A stretch of 64,000 bases of DNA from an uncultured Clostridia bacterium. GTDB taxonomy: Bacteria; Bacillota; Clostridia; Oscillospirales; Acutalibacteraceae. Under the pieces are notes generated by a model that did not search any database, was not told where the DNA came from, and worked only from the letters and a program-made list of their open reading frames with translations. Position 1 is the first letter of the stretch. Every line of letters starts with the position of its first letter. The position numbers were made by a program, and so were the translations under genes. Location of the stretch: contig CAJOLX010000008.1 in assembly GCA_905235625.1 (NCBI GenBank), positions 1 through 64,000 on the forward strand, in the 5' to 3' direction. This document shows, piece by piece, positions 7,619 through 18,500 of the stretch.

Positions 7619-9796
7619 TTACAGAGTTCTGAAATAGAGCTTGAACGAGTCTCCGTCCATTCTGCCGTATTTATTGAGGCAGAGTCCCGCGTTCATCAGC
7701 AGCGCTCCGGAATAAACCTCGCCGCTCTCATCCTCCACGTAATATTTCTCGGGGTCGAGGCCCTTGAGCTTGAGATAAAAATTGTTTTCTTCCTGCTTTC
7801 TCATCACAACGCTCGTGACGAGAGCCGAGTTTTTATCCTCCGAAACGAACATCCACGCCGCTCTGAAATGGTTTTTGTCGGGAGTTATGAGCCTGTAAAG
7901 CTCGCCCTCGTGAATAAGAGCGTAATATTTGTGATATTCGTTGACCTGATTTTTAACGATTTCGACCTCTTCGGGCGTGAAGGTGTTCGGGTCGAGCTCA
8001 TAGCCGAAGGTGCCCCAGAGAGCTATGTTGCCTTTGGTTTCATACCCTGCGCGCCTGCTGTCGGAAACGTGAGCGCCCATTGTGGAAGCGGGGTAGCAAA
8101 GCGAGGTGCCGAACTGAATGCTCAGGCGCTCTATCGGGTCGGTGTTGTCGCTGCACCATATCTGAGGCTCATAGTAGAGCATGCCGGGGTCGTATCTGCC
8201 GCCGCCGCTCGCGCAGCCTTCAAGCAGCAAATCGGGAAAATCGGACGTCAGCCTGCCGAGAACATCGTAAACTCCGAGCACGTAGCGATGGAAGGTTTCC
8301 TTCTGACGCTCTTTCGGCAGAGCGGCGCTGCCCACCTCGGAAAGATAGCGGTTGCAGTCCCATTTAACGTAAGCGATGTTGTTTTCGGCGATTATGCCGC
8401 GCATTAAGCCGTAGATGTAATCCCGCACGTCTTCGCGGCTGAAATCGAGCACGTATTGATGCCTCGCGATGCTCTTCTCTCTGCCCGGCACGTGAATGCA
8501 CCAATCGGGGTGAGCTCTGTAAAGGTCGCTGTCTCTTGACACCATTTCGGGCTCGAACCAGATGCCGAATTTAATGCCTAGGTCGTTTATCCTCTTTACG
8601 AAATCGCCGAGCGGGCCGCCGAGCTTGTTTTCGTTAACGAACCAGTCGCCGAGGGCGGTTTTGTCGCTGTCTCTGTTGCCGAACCAGCCGTCGTCCATAA
8701 CGAGCATATCTATGCCGAGCTCCTTCGCTCTCTCGGCGAAGGTGACGAGCTGATCTCCGGTGAAATCCATGCCGGTAGCTTCCCAGTTGTTTATGAGCAG
8801 CGGGCGCTTTACATGAGCCCATTTGCTCCTGATAAGGTGCTTTGAATACAGCTTGTGGAAAACGCGGCTCATGCCGCCTATGCCCTCGTTTGAATAGACC
8901 GTCACCGCTTCGGGAGCGACAAATTCGCCGCCGGGCTCAAGAGTCCATTCAAAGCCTTCGGGGTTAATGCCCATAACGGTTCTTACGCCTCCGAAGGGCT
9001 CAACCTCGGCGTCAAAAACGAAGTTTCCGCTGTAAACGAGGTTAAATCCGTAAGCCGAGCCGTAATCCTCGTTTGCTTCTCTGTCAACGAGAGCGGCAAA
9101 GGGGTTGTGATGATGGCTCGAGGAGCCTCTCTTGCTCGATATTCCCTGCGTAAGATGAGCGAGAGGCGATCTTTCAACGCTTCTCTCTTTGCTCCACTTG
9201 CCGTAAAGGGTGATGAGGTCGTAATCGTGCGTGTCGTAATCAACGCAGCAGCTCATTATTCTCTCAAGATAAACCGTTTTGTCGGTGGGATTTATCACCT
9301 TAACGCCTCTTGCCATCGCGCCGCAGTCGTTAAACACAGTGTAGTAAAGCACCGCTTCAATGCCGGTGACGGAATCTCTGACCGTAACCTCGAGAGTGTC
9401 CGCCTGAGAGGGGTCGGTAACGAAAAGGGCGGGCATGCCCTTTAGGGAAGGCTTGCCGGGGTAAATTTTGTGAGAAACGTAGCGCATATCGGTCACGTTG
9501 TTGCCGTCGGCGTTTCTGACCGCTATGCAGGAATTTCTGAAATCTCCCGAGCCTTCGCCCGAAAACTCAAGAGGAGTGACGTCGGGCGAAAAGCTGCCTT
9601 CGCCTATCTTGAAGTTGCACGGGCTCTCCGAAACGAACATGCCTTTATCTCTGAACATGCCTACGTTATTGTCGGGAATATAAGCGCCGTAATAGAGATG
9701 AACGAGGTAGCCCTCGTCAAAAATCTCGAAAACGTAGCTTGAAGCCGCAGAGTCGAGCTTGAATATTTTTTTCTCGCTGTCGTAGTTAATGGGCAT
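7619..9796 (-). CDS. Alpha-galactosidase, GH36
   Basis: 725 aa, the normal length for bacterial GH36 enzymes that remove terminal alpha-1,6-galactose from melibiose, raffinose, stachyose or galactomannan side chains. Layout: N-terminal beta-supersandwich (about 1-320), a TIM barrel opening with LLINNWEATG, and a C-terminal beta domain. The nucleophile motif KWDCNRYLSE is near residue 477 and the acid/base motif CSDNTDPIERL near 547; GCASGGGRYDPG lies between them. There is no signal peptide, so it is cytoplasmic and would act on imported oligosaccharides. The start ATG is preceded by aaggaga. It is monocistronic, with its own terminator and no transporter nearby. The exact substrate cannot be read from sequence. 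Confidence 0.96.
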   Translation of the reverse strand: MPINYDSEKKIFKLDSAASSYVFEIFDEGYLVHLYYGAYIPDNNVGMFRDKGMFVSESPCNFKIGEGSFSPDVTPLEFSGEGSGDFRNSCIAVRNADGNNVTDMRYVSHKIYPGKPSLKGMPALFVTDPSQADTLEVTVRDSVTGIEAVLYYTVFNDCGAMARGVKVINPTDKTVYLERIMSCCVDYDTHDYDLITLYGKWSKERSVERSPLAHLTQGISSKRGSSSHHHNPFAALVDREANEDYGSAYGFNLVYSGNFVFDAEVEPFGGVRTVMGINPEGFEWTLEPGGEFVAPEAVTVYSNEGIGGMSRVFHKLYSKHLIRSKWAHVKRPLLINNWEATGMDFTGDQLVTFAERAKELGIDMLVMDDGWFGNRDSDKTALGDWFVNENKLGGPLGDFVKRINDLGIKFGIWFEPEMVSRDSDLYRAHPDWCIHVPGREKSIARHQYVLDFSREDVRDYIYGLMRGIIAENNIAYVKWDCNRYLSEVGSAALPKERQKETFHRYVLGVYDVLGRLTSDFPDLLLEGCASGGGRYDPGMLYYEPQIWCSDNTDPIERLSIQFGTSLCYPASTMGAHVSDSRRAGYETKGNIALWGTFGYELDPNTFTPEEVEIVKNQVNEYHKYYALIHEGELYRLITPDKNHFRAAWMFVSEDKNSALVTSVVMRKQEENNFYLKLKGLDPEKYYVEDESGEVYSGALLMNAGLCLNKYGRMDGDSFKLYFRTL

Positions 9797-9903
9797 TGAA
9801 TAAATCTCCTTTTTGAGCCGCAGGGCTCCCGCCCGCGCCGTTTCTTAGTAAATAATAATACAGAAACCGCCGCATTACAAGCATTTTTTTGTTATGTTTT
9901 TCC

Positions 9904-9932
9904 TTTACAAAAATACATCATCGTGTTATAAT
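9904..9932 (+). promoter_or_regulatory. Sigma-A promoter for thrC
   Basis: TTTACA (9904-9909), a 17-bp spacer and TATAAT (9927-9932), ending 28 bp before the chosen thrC start. Confidence 0.75.
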
Positions 9933-9960
9933 AAACCGATTTACGCGAGAGGGTGAAAAA

Positions 9961-11451
9961 ATGAACTACATCAGCACAAGAGATCCGGGCGTAAGAGTTT
10001 CCGCATCGCGCGCCATCTCCTCGGGCATTTCCGCCGAAGGCGGCCTGTTTGTGCCGGAGAGCATACCGAAAATTTCCCTCGATGAGATTGCCGCCCTTGC
10101 CGAAAAGGATTATCAGGGCAGAGCCCGCGACATTCTCGGCAGATTTCTCACCGATTTTACCGCCGAAGAGCTTGCCGCCTGCGTGGAGGGAGCTTACGGC
10201 GAAGGATTTTCGAGCAAAGACATTGCTCCCGTTGTTAAAATGGAAAACGGCGTTTACGTGCTCGAGCTTTTCAGAGGCCCCACGTGCGCTTTCAAAGATA
10301 TGGCGCTGCAAATGCTGCCCAGGCTCATGACAACAGCGAATTTCAAGGTTGCGAAAGGGATAGAAACCGTTATTCTCGTCGCAACATCCGGCGACACCGG
10401 CAAAGCCGCTCTCGAGGGCTTTAAAGACGTTGAAAACACGAGAATACTCGTCTTTTACCCGAGCGACGGCGTGAGCAAGGTGCAAAAAATGCAAATGTGC
10501 ACGCAGGAAGGCAAAAACGTTGCGGTCTGCGCCATTAAGGGCAATTTTGACGACGCTCAGACCGGAGTCAAAAAGATATTTACCGACAAAGCGATAGCCG
10601 AAAAGCTCAAAGCGAACGGAAAGGCGTTTTCATCCGCCAATTCCATAAACTGGGGCAGGCTCGCGCCTCAGATAGTTTATTACTTCTCCGCTTACTGCGA
10701 CCTTGTCAAAACGGGCGCGATAAAATGCGGCGACAAGATAAACTTCGTGGTGCCTACCGGCAATTTCGGCAACATTCTGGCGGCTTATTACGCGAGAGAA
10801 ATGGGCTTGCCCGCGGCAAAGCTCATATGCGCGTCCAATAAAAATTCCGTGCTCACCGAGTTTCTCACCACCGGAGTTTACAACAGAAACAGGCAGTTTT
10901 ACACCACCATTTCCCCGTCGATGGACATCCTCGTTTCGTCAAACCTCGAGCGCCTGCTCTATCACATCGCAGGCAGCGAAAAGGTTAAGGAATGGATGAG
11001 CCTTCTGGCGAGCGAAGGCAGGTATAAGGTGGACGGCGAAACCTTCGCGAAAATAAGCGAAATATTCGCCGCCGGCTGCTGCGACGACGAGAAGACGAAG
11101 GCGACCATAGCCGAGAAATACGGCAAATACGGCTACCTTTGCGATACTCACACGGCGGTTGCCGCCGCGGTCTGCGACAGCTACAGAAAAGAGAGCGGCG
11201 ACGGCGCCGTCACCGTGATCGCCTCCACCGCAAGCCCCTTCAAATTCACGGGCTCCGTGCTTGAAGCGATAGACGGGCCGCAGGAAGGCCTCGACGAATT
11301 TGAAATGGCGGATAAGCTTGCCGAAGTAACGAACATCGAGTGCCCCGCTCCGCTTAAGGGACTCAAGGATAAGCCGATCCGCTTTAACGGCTGCTGCGGA
11401 AACGACAGCGCCGAAATGGAAAAAGCGGTTTTCGACATGCTTAACATCTGA
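9961..11451 (+). CDS. thrC: Threonine synthase
   Basis: 496 aa. It converts O-phosphohomoserine to threonine with pyridoxal phosphate. Visible features are the N-terminal MNYISTRD typical of ThrC, the PLP-lysine segment FRGPTCAFKDMALQ, the TSGDTGKAAL phosphate loop, and the C-terminal CCGNDSAEME. The track starts at 9889, but that extension (MLCFSFTKIHH) falls inside the promoter. The ATG at 9961 has gagaggg upstream and matches the family N-terminus. The phosphoesterase gene starts one base after its stop, so the two are one transcript. No thrB or hom is nearby. Confidence 0.97.
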   Translation: MNYISTRDPGVRVSASRAISSGISAEGGLFVPESIPKISLDEIAALAEKDYQGRARDILGRFLTDFTAEELAACVEGAYGEGFSSKDIAPVVKMENGVYVLELFRGPTCAFKDMALQMLPRLMTTANFKVAKGIETVILVATSGDTGKAALEGFKDVENTRILVFYPSDGVSKVQKMQMCTQEGKNVAVCAIKGNFDDAQTGVKKIFTDKAIAEKLKANGKAFSSANSINWGRLAPQIVYYFSAYCDLVKTGAIKCGDKINFVVPTGNFGNILAAYYAREMGLPAAKLICASNKNSVLTEFLTTGVYNRNRQFYTTISPSMDILVSSNLERLLYHIAGSEKVKEWMSLLASEGRYKVDGETFAKISEIFAAGCCDDEKTKATIAEKYGKYGYLCDTHTAVAAAVCDSYRKESGDGAVTVIASTASPFKFTGSVLEAIDGPQEGLDEFEMADKLAEVTNIECPAPLKGLKDKPIRFNGCCGNDSAEMEKAVFDMLNI

Positions 11452-11452
11452 T

Positions 11453-12151
11453 ATGTCACTTTATGCGATTGCCGACACTCACCTGTCGCTTTCAACGGGC
11501 AAAAGCATGAGCGTTTTCCCCGGCTGGAAGGATTATGAGCAAAGCCTTGAAAAGAACTGGCGCGCGCTCGTTAAACAGGACGACACGGTCGTGATAGCCG
11601 GCGACATTTCGTGGAGCATGTCGCTCGAGGAAGGGCTTGAGGATTTTAAATTCCTTGACAGCCTGCCCGGGCGAAAGCTGCTGATGAAAGGCAACCACGA
11701 TTACTGGTGGAGCACGAAGAAAAAAGCGGATGAATTTTTTGAAAAGCATTCTCTTTCCACTCTGAACATCCTTCACAACAACGCCTACGTTTGCGGCAGC
11801 ATTGCCGTGTGCGGCACGAGAGGATGGTTCTTTGACGCGCAGGACAGTGAAAACGCCAAAGTGCTTTTGCGCGAGGCGGGCAGGCTCAGAGCCGGCATCG
11901 CCGCCGCGAAGCAGACGGGGCTCGAGCCCGTGGTATTCCTTCACTACCCTCCCCTCACGGCTGAGAGAAAATGCGATGAAATATACGAGGTGCTGCTCGA
12001 GGAAGGCGTCAAAAGATGCTATTACGGCCACCTGCATTCATATTCGCAAATGTACGCCTTTAACGGCAAAGATGAAAACGGAATTGAATTTCGTTTGATT
12101 TCGGGCGATTACATGGGCTTTTGCCCCGCCCTCATTCCCGACCGGGGATAA
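11453..12151 (+). CDS. Calcineurin-like metallophosphoesterase
   Basis: 232 aa with all motifs of the calcineurin-type phosphoesterase fold in order: ADTH, GDISWS, GNHDYW, the His of LHYPP and GHLHS. These bind two metal ions, so the protein should be catalytically competent. There is no signal peptide or membrane segment, so it is cytoplasmic. The substrate is unknown; relatives in Clostridia are annotated only as metallophosphoesterases. It begins one base after thrC, implying translational coupling, although no metabolic link to threonine synthesis is evident. A 42-bp gap separates it from tig. Confidence 0.9.
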   Translation: MSLYAIADTHLSLSTGKSMSVFPGWKDYEQSLEKNWRALVKQDDTVVIAGDISWSMSLEEGLEDFKFLDSLPGRKLLMKGNHDYWWSTKKKADEFFEKHSLSTLNILHNNAYVCGSIAVCGTRGWFFDAQDSENAKVLLREAGRLRAGIAAAKQTGLEPVVFLHYPPLTAERKCDEIYEVLLEEGVKRCYYGHLHSYSQMYAFNGKDENGIEFRLISGDYMGFCPALIPDRG

Positions 12152-12193
12152 GAAAATTTTGAGACAGTAAATAATTCATTGGAGGAGAAAACA

Positions 12194-13537
12194 ATGAGCT
12201 TAGTATCAGCAAACAAAACAGACACAAACGTTTACACCGTAGAGATTTCGGTATCCGCCGAGGACTTTGCAGCCGCAGTGCAGAAGGCCTATCTGAAAAA
12301 CAGAAAGTCCATTCAGATACCCGGCTTCCGCAAGGGCAAAGCTCCGAAAGCCATGATAGAGAAGCTCTACGGCAAAGATTTCTTCTATGAGGAAGCGCTT
12401 GAGGCGATATTCCCCGAGGAAATAGAAAACGCATACACGGAAGCTGAAATAGACGCCGTTGATCAGCCCAAAAACCTTGACATAAAGTATATGGACGTTG
12501 AGCAGGGCGTAAACTTCACCGTTGAAGTGACCGTTAAGCCCGAAATAACCGTTACCTCTTACAAGGGCATCGAGGCGGAAAAAGCTGCCGTTGAAGTTAC
12601 CGACGAAGAAGTTGACAAGGAAATCGAGTTTATGCTTGACAGAGGCTCAAGACTTGTTGACGTTGAAGACAGACCCGCCAAGGACGGCGACATAACCGTT
12701 ATTGACTTTGAAGGCTTCGTTGACGGCGTTGCTTTTGAAGGCGGCAAGGGCGAAAACTACAATCTCACTCTCGGCAGCGGCCAGTTCATCCCCGGCTTTG
12801 AGGATCAGATAGTGGGCCACAGCATCGGCGAAGAATTTGACGTTAACGTTACCTTCCCCGAAAACTACGCTCCCGAGCTCGCTTCCAAGGACGCAGTGTT
12901 CAAGGTGAAGCTCAACGAGCTCAAATTCAAAGAGCTCCCCGAGCTTGACGACGAATTTGCCAAGGACCAGGATTACGACACCCTCGACGAGCTGAAAGCC
13001 GGCGTTAAAGCTGACCTTCTCGCGCACAAGGAAGAGCACGCTCAGTATGACTTTGAGGAAGCCGTTATAGCGGTTCTCTGCGACAACGTTGAGGGCGAAA
13101 TTCCCGACGTTATGTATGACAACAAAGCGGACGAAGACCTCAGAAACTTTGAAAACAGAGTTGCTCAGCAGGGCCTTGACCTTGAAACCTATCTCATGTA
13201 TATGGGCATAGACTACGAGTCCTTTAAGGCGGACCTCAGAGAGAGAGCGGTCAACGAGGTTAAATATGAGCTTGCCATTGAAAAGATCGCCGAGCTCGAA
13301 AACATAACCGTTGAAGACGGCGCCGTTGAAGACGAATACGCCGACATGGCAGAAAATTACGGCCTCGACGTTGAGAAGATCAAAGAGATCATCCCGCGCG
13401 AAACCGTTGAAAATCAGCTTAAGCTCAAAGCCGCTTCCAAGCTCGTTATCGACTCCGCTGTAGCCAAGGCTCCCGAAGAGAAGGAAGAAGCTCCCGCAGA
13501 AGCCGAAGAAAAAGCCGACGACGCTTCCGCCGAATAA
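12194..13537 (+). CDS. tig: Trigger factor, ribosome-associated chaperone and prolyl isomerase
   Basis: 447 aa. The N-terminal ribosome-binding domain carries the signature region GFRKGKAP near residue 43. A FKBP-type prolyl isomerase domain follows (about 150-240, [14 protein letters not shown]), then the helical C-terminal chaperone arms. The last 25 residues are Ala/Glu-rich and acidic. The track begins at a TTG (12179), but that codon precedes the ribosome site ggaggag at 12181; the ATG at 12194 is correctly spaced. The order tig-clpP-clpX is conserved across bacteria and links nascent-chain folding to ATP-dependent proteolysis. Confidence 0.97.
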   Translation: MSLVSANKTDTNVYTVEISVSAEDFAAAVQKAYLKNRKSIQIPGFRKGKAPKAMIEKLYGKDFFYEEALEAIFPEEIENAYTEAEIDAVDQPKNLDIKYMDVEQGVNFTVEVTVKPEITVTSYKGIEAEKAAVEVTDEEVDKEIEFMLDRGSRLVDVEDRPAKDGDITVIDFEGFVDGVAFEGGKGENYNLTLGSGQFIPGFEDQIVGHSIGEEFDVNVTFPENYAPELASKDAVFKVKLNELKFKELPELDDEFAKDQDYDTLDELKAGVKADLLAHKEEHAQYDFEEAVIAVLCDNVEGEIPDVMYDNKADEDLRNFENRVAQQGLDLETYLMYMGIDYESFKADLRERAVNEVKYELAIEKIAELENITVEDGAVEDEYADMAENYGLDVEKIKEIIPRETVENQLKLKAASKLVIDSAVAKAPEEKEEAPAEAEEKADDASAE

Positions 13538-13586
13538 AAGCGAAAGGTCTAAAGCAAACATTTCCGAAGGAAAAGAGGTTATAAAT

Positions 13587-14168
13587 ATGGCACTCGTTCC
13601 ATACGTAGTGGAGCAGACAAACAGAGGCGAACGCTCCTACGATATTTTTTCACGCCTGCTTAATGACAGAATTATAGTGCTTTCAGACGAGGTCAACGAT
13701 GCTACCGCAAGCCTTGTGGTCGCCCAGCTTCTTTACCTTGAAAGCCAGGATCCCGATAAAGACATCAGCCTTTACATCAACAGCCCCGGCGGCTCCGTGA
13801 CGGCAGGTCTCGCGATTTACGACACGATGCAGTACATCAAGTGCGACGTTGCCACCATTTGCATGGGCATGGCGGCGTCAATGGGCGCGTTCCTGCTTTC
13901 AAGCGGCGCGAAGGGCAAGAGATACGCTCTGCCCAACAGCGAGGTAATGATTCACCAGCCCATGGGCGGCATGCAGGGCCAGGCGTCCGATATGCAGATA
14001 GCCGCTCAGCACATTCAAAACACCAAAGAGAAGCTCAACGCCATCCTTGCCGAAAACACCGGCAGATCCATTGAAGAAATTGCCGTTGACACGGACAGGG
14101 ATAATTGGCTCTCCGCCGAACAGGCAAAGGAATACGGCCTGGTCGATAAGGTTATAGCTCACAGATAA
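13587..14168 (+). CDS. clpP: ATP-dependent Clp protease proteolytic subunit
   Basis: 193 aa, standard length. Ser98 lies in GMAASMGAF and His123 in MIHQPMGG; the third member should be the Asp in the NWLSAEQA region. The N-terminal [11 protein letters not shown] is typical of ClpP, whose propeptide is short. It assembles into a tetradecamer capped by ClpX. A ribosome site (aagagg) lies upstream; clpX follows after 24 bp. Confidence 0.98.
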   Translation: MALVPYVVEQTNRGERSYDIFSRLLNDRIIVLSDEVNDATASLVVAQLLYLESQDPDKDISLYINSPGGSVTAGLAIYDTMQYIKCDVATICMGMAASMGAFLLSSGAKGKRYALPNSEVMIHQPMGGMQGQASDMQIAAQHIQNTKEKLNAILAENTGRSIEEIAVDTDRDNWLSAEQAKEYGLVDKVIAHR

Positions 14169-14192
14169 TCGCGCCCAACAGGAGGTACCCAT

Positions 14193-15455
14193 ATGGCCAA
14201 AGAAGACGACAGACAATACAGTCGTATGCGCGCCTGCTCTTTCTGCCACAAATCTCAGGCTCAGGTTGACAAGCTCATCGAAGGCGACGGCGTTTTTATA
14301 TGCAACGAATGCGTTGAGCTTTGCAACTCCATTCTTCAGAATAACGCCTACAACGAGCCGGAAAGCCCGGAGGGCGTCAGGGATTTCGATTCCCTGCCGA
14401 AGCCGCGCGAGATAAAGGAAGAGCTCGACAAATACGTGATAGGCCAGGACGAGGCTAAAATAACGCTCAGCGTTGCCGTTTACAACCACTATAAGCGCAT
14501 AGCGAGCGCCCGCAACTCGGACGTTGAAATTCAAAAGTCAAACGTGCTTTTGCTCGGCCCCACGGGCGTAGGCAAGACCATGCTCGCTCAGTCGCTTGCC
14601 AAAATAATAGACGTGCCTTTTGCGATAACGGACGCAACCACCCTTACCGAAGCGGGCTACGTGGGCGAAGACGTTGAAAACATTCTGCTGCGCCTTATTC
14701 AGGCGGCGGATTATGACATTGAGCTTGCCGAGCGCGGAATAATCTATATCGACGAGCTTGATAAAATCGCGAGAAAGAGCGAAAATCCCTCAATCACAAG
14801 GGACGTCAGCGGCGAAGGCGTTCAGCAGGCGCTGCTCAAGCTCATAGAGGGCACCGTGGCAAACGTTCCCCCTCAGGGCGGCAGAAAGCATCCCCAGCAG
14901 GATTTTATCCAGATAGACACGTCCAACATTCTCTTTATCTGCGGCGGCGCGTTTGACGGCATAGAGCAGATAATCGAAAAGAGAATTTCGGGCACAGCCG
15001 TCGGCTTTGAGGCGGACGTTAAGAGCAAAAAGGATTTTGCCAAAGAAGACCTGCTCTCAAAAATCGTGCAGCAGGACGTTGTGAAATACGGCCTCATCCC
15101 CGAGCTTGTCGGCAGACTGCCCGTAATCACCACCCTCAAGGATCTTGACAAGGAAGCTCTCGTAAGAATTCTCACCGAGCCCAAAAACGCCATAATAAAG
15201 CAGTATCAGGAGCTGTTTTTGCTTGACGGCGTTGAGCTCGAGTTTGACAGAGCTTCGCTCGATGCCATTGCCGAAAAAGCCATTGAGAAAAAGACCGGCG
15301 CGAGAGGCCTGCGCTCAATAGTTGAGCAGACTCTCATGAATTCGATGTATAACGTTCCGTCGGATGTGAACGCCGAAAAAGTGGCAATCACCGCCGCCTG
15401 CGTTGACAGCGGTGACGAGCCTCTCATCATTCACAAAGCCGAGTCGGCAGGCTGA
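14193..15455 (+). CDS. clpX: ATP-dependent Clp protease ATP-binding subunit ClpX
   Basis: 420 aa. An N-terminal C4 zinc domain (CSFCHKSQ...CNECVELC, about 11-40) is followed by an AAA+ module with Walker A GPTGVGKT, Walker [10 protein letters not shown] and a sensor-2 region [10 protein letters not shown]. It unfolds tagged proteins and feeds them to ClpP. The ribosome site is ggaggtacc, 24 bp after clpP. It closes the plus-strand operon; a hairpin terminator lies just after. Confidence 0.98.
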   Translation: MAKEDDRQYSRMRACSFCHKSQAQVDKLIEGDGVFICNECVELCNSILQNNAYNEPESPEGVRDFDSLPKPREIKEELDKYVIGQDEAKITLSVAVYNHYKRIASARNSDVEIQKSNVLLLGPTGVGKTMLAQSLAKIIDVPFAITDATTLTEAGYVGEDVENILLRLIQAADYDIELAERGIIYIDELDKIARKSENPSITRDVSGEGVQQALLKLIEGTVANVPPQGGRKHPQQDFIQIDTSNILFICGGAFDGIEQIIEKRISGTAVGFEADVKSKKDFAKEDLLSKIVQQDVVKYGLIPELVGRLPVITTLKDLDKEALVRILTEPKNAIIKQYQELFLLDGVELEFDRASLDAIAEKAIEKKTGARGLRSIVEQTLMNSMYNVPSDVNAEKVAITAACVDSGDEPLIIHKAESAG

Positions 15456-15482
15456 CATACCGATATTTTCGGGCAAAATAAT

Positions 15483-15533
15483 CGCAGGGAACTCAATCGG
15501 CTGCAAGCCGAAAGCTCCCTGCGTTTTTATTTT
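15483..15533. terminator. Terminator between convergent clpX and polC
   Basis: CGCAGGGA pairs with TCCCTGCG around an inner hairpin (CGGCTgcaAGCCG), followed by TTTTTATTTT on the plus strand. The minus-strand side has a weaker T-tract, so it mainly serves clpX and perhaps also the polC operon. Confidence 0.8.
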
Positions 15534-15539
15534 GCGCTT

Positions 15540-18500
15540 TCAGTCAAAAAAGCTTATCTGAGTTGATTTGGGCAAAGAGGCAAACGCGCCGTAATCCTCG
15601 AGAGCGCTCACAACGCTCTGCGGCGTGCCGGACTGCACCTGGAAGTCGTCAATCGAGAGAAACTCTCCGTTTGACTCCTCAACCGCCTTCTGAATTGCGG
15701 CGGCGGCGTTTTCGCCGCATCCCGGCACCGCGCTGAAGGGCAGCCTTATTTTGCCGTCCTCTATAACGTAATCCTTGGCTTTGGATTTGCGTATGTCAAC
15801 GGGCAAAAATTCAACTCCGCGCGCCATCATTTCGTTTATGACCTGGAGAGAAGTGTAAACGTCCTCTTCCTTGGCGCTCGCCTCGCGCATTTTCTGCTTG
15901 TAATCTATCTCCTGCATGCGCTTTTTTATCGCCTCGCGCCCCGCAAGCACGGTGTCCATTTCAAGGTCGCCGCCTCTTACGGTAAGATACGTGGCGTAAT
16001 ACTCGAGCGGATAATAGAGCTTGTACCACGCAAGGCGCATTGCCGCAATAACGTAAGCCGCGGCGTGCGCTTTGGGGAACATATACTTTATTTTAAGGCA
16101 GGAGTCTATGTACCATTCGGGCACTCCGCAGTCTCTCATCGCTTTTTTGTGCTCGTCGGTCAGCTCCTTTGTGGCTTTGCCCTTTCTGACAATTTCCATT
16201 ATGCGGAACGCCGTTGACGAATCAACGCCCTTGTGGATGAGATAAACCATTATGCTGTCACGGGTACCGATAACCTCGGAAATGGTGCAGGTGCCGTTTT
16301 TGATAAGTTCCTGCGCGTTGCCGAGCCAAACGTCGGTGCCGTGCGAAAGGCCCGAAATCTGGAGCATATCGGAGAAATTGGCGGGCTTTGCCTCCATGAG
16401 CATTCCGAGCACGAACGGCGTGCCGAGCTCAGGCAGAGACAGCGTGCCCGTGGGGCAGCCTATATCCTCTGCCGTTACCCCGAGAGGCGCGGGCGAGGTG
16501 AGCATTTCATAAAGCTTCGGGTCGCAAACGTCCGCATCCATAACGGAGGTGCCGGTCATGTCCTCAAGGTGCTTATACATCGTCGGCACTTCGTGGCCGA
16601 GATTGTCGAGCTTGAGAATTGTGTCGTGAAGGGAATGGAAGTCGAAGTGAGTGGTTTTGTGTATTGACTCGGGGTCGTCCGCCGGGTGCTGAATGGGCGT
16701 GAAATCCTCCGCGTCCATATTGTTGGGAATAACGACCATGCCGCCCGGGTGCTGACCGGTCGTTCTTTTAACGCCCTGGCAGCCTGCGGCAAGCCTTTCC
16801 GTTTCGGCGGAGTTAATATCCGCTCTGCCCGTGTCTTCCATCCATTTTTTAACGTAGCCGAACGCCGTTTTTTCGGCAATCGTGCCTATCGTGCCGGCTT
16901 TGAAAACGTGCTTCTCGCCGAAAAGCTCCTCGGTGTATCTGTGAGCGTAAAACTGATATTCGCTCGAGAAGTTAAGGTCAATATCGGGCGACTTGTCGCC
17001 TTTAAAGCCGAGGAAGGTTTCAAACGGTATGTCGTGGCCGTCTCTGAGCATGGGCTTTCCGCAATGCGGGCAGTTCTTCGGCGGCATATCGAAGCCGGAG
17101 CCGTATTCGCCGTTAAGGAAAAACTCGCTGTGCTTGCAATCCTCGCACAGGTAGTGCGGAGCAAGGGGATTTACCTCGGATATGCCTGCGGCGAAAGCCA
17201 CGAATGACGAGCCGACGGAGCCTCTTGAGCCCACGTAATATCCGTGCTCCATTGAGTTTTGAACGAGCTTCTGAGCTATCATATAAAGCACGGCAAACCC
17301 GTTTTTGATTATGGAATTAAGCTCTTTGTCAAGGCGCTCTCTGATGTAATCGGGCAGCGGAGAGCCGTAAAGCGCCTCCATTCTCTCGTTGCATATCCGC
17401 CTGAGGTCCTCCTCGGAGCCGTCAATGTGCGGCGGATAAGTGCCTGAGGGTATTGGCTGAATTTCTTCGCATTCATCCGCGATTTTTTGAGGATTGTAAA
17501 TTACGACCTCTTTCGCCTTTTCCTCGCCGAGATAGGCGAATTCTTCAAGCATTTCGTCCGTTGATTTGAAATAAAGAGGAGCCTGGCGGTCGGAATCCGA
17601 GAAGCCTCTCGAATTCATGATTATCTCGCGGAAAACGGCGTCTTCCTTGTCGAGGAAATGAACGTCGCCCGTTGCGACGGCGGGCTTGCCGAGCTCGTCC
17701 GCGAGAGCGATTATGCGGCGGTTAAGCTCTCTGAGCTCTTCCTCGCCCGAAACGGAGCCGTTTTCGATAAGAAACGCGTTGTTGCCGTTCGGCTGAATTT
17801 CAAGATAATCGTAATTTTCCGCAAGCTTTACAAGCTCGTCATGAGGCTTTCCGGCAAAAACGGCTCTGTAAATCTGACCCGCTTCGCAGGCGGAGCCCAC
17901 GATAACGCCTTCCCTGTGCTGCTTTAAAACGCTCAGCGGCACTCTGGGGCTGCGGTGGAAATATTCGAGATTTGAGGCGGTTATCATCTGATAAAGATTT
18001 TTGAGGCCCGCCTTGTTTTTCGCAAGGAAAATGATGTGATAGCTCTTTAATTTGAGGGGGTCGGGCTTTACGGCGCCGTTGATTTTATCAACAGAGTCAA
18101 CTCCCATATCCCCGAGCATTTTAACGAGCTTTTCAAATATGAGCCCGAGTATTCTCGCGTCGTCATCCGCTCTGTGATGATTGAAATCGGGCAGGCCGAG
18201 ATGATTTGCCACAGTGTCGAGCTTGTAATTCTTTTTCTTGGGCGTGAGAAGCGCCTGAGAAATGAGCAGAGTGTCAACGTGAGTGTAGCCGTATTCTATG
18301 CCGTGACGCTCGCAGGCGGCTTTTACGGTGTCGGTGTCAAACTCCGCGTTGTGAGCTACGAGCACGGCGTCGGGGCCGCAGAACTCAAAGAATTTTCTTA
18401 CGGCTTCCTCTTCCTTCGGAGCGCCCGCGACCATTGAATCGTTAATGCCCGTAAGATTTACGGTGAATTCCGACAAGGGCCTTTCCAGGTCCACAAAGGT

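Noticed and set aside
12647-13561. 304-aa ORF on the minus strand opposite tig
   Set aside because: It is a mirror of the coding strand, has no ribosome site, and gives low-complexity Val/Phe-rich sequence; trigger factor is unambiguous.
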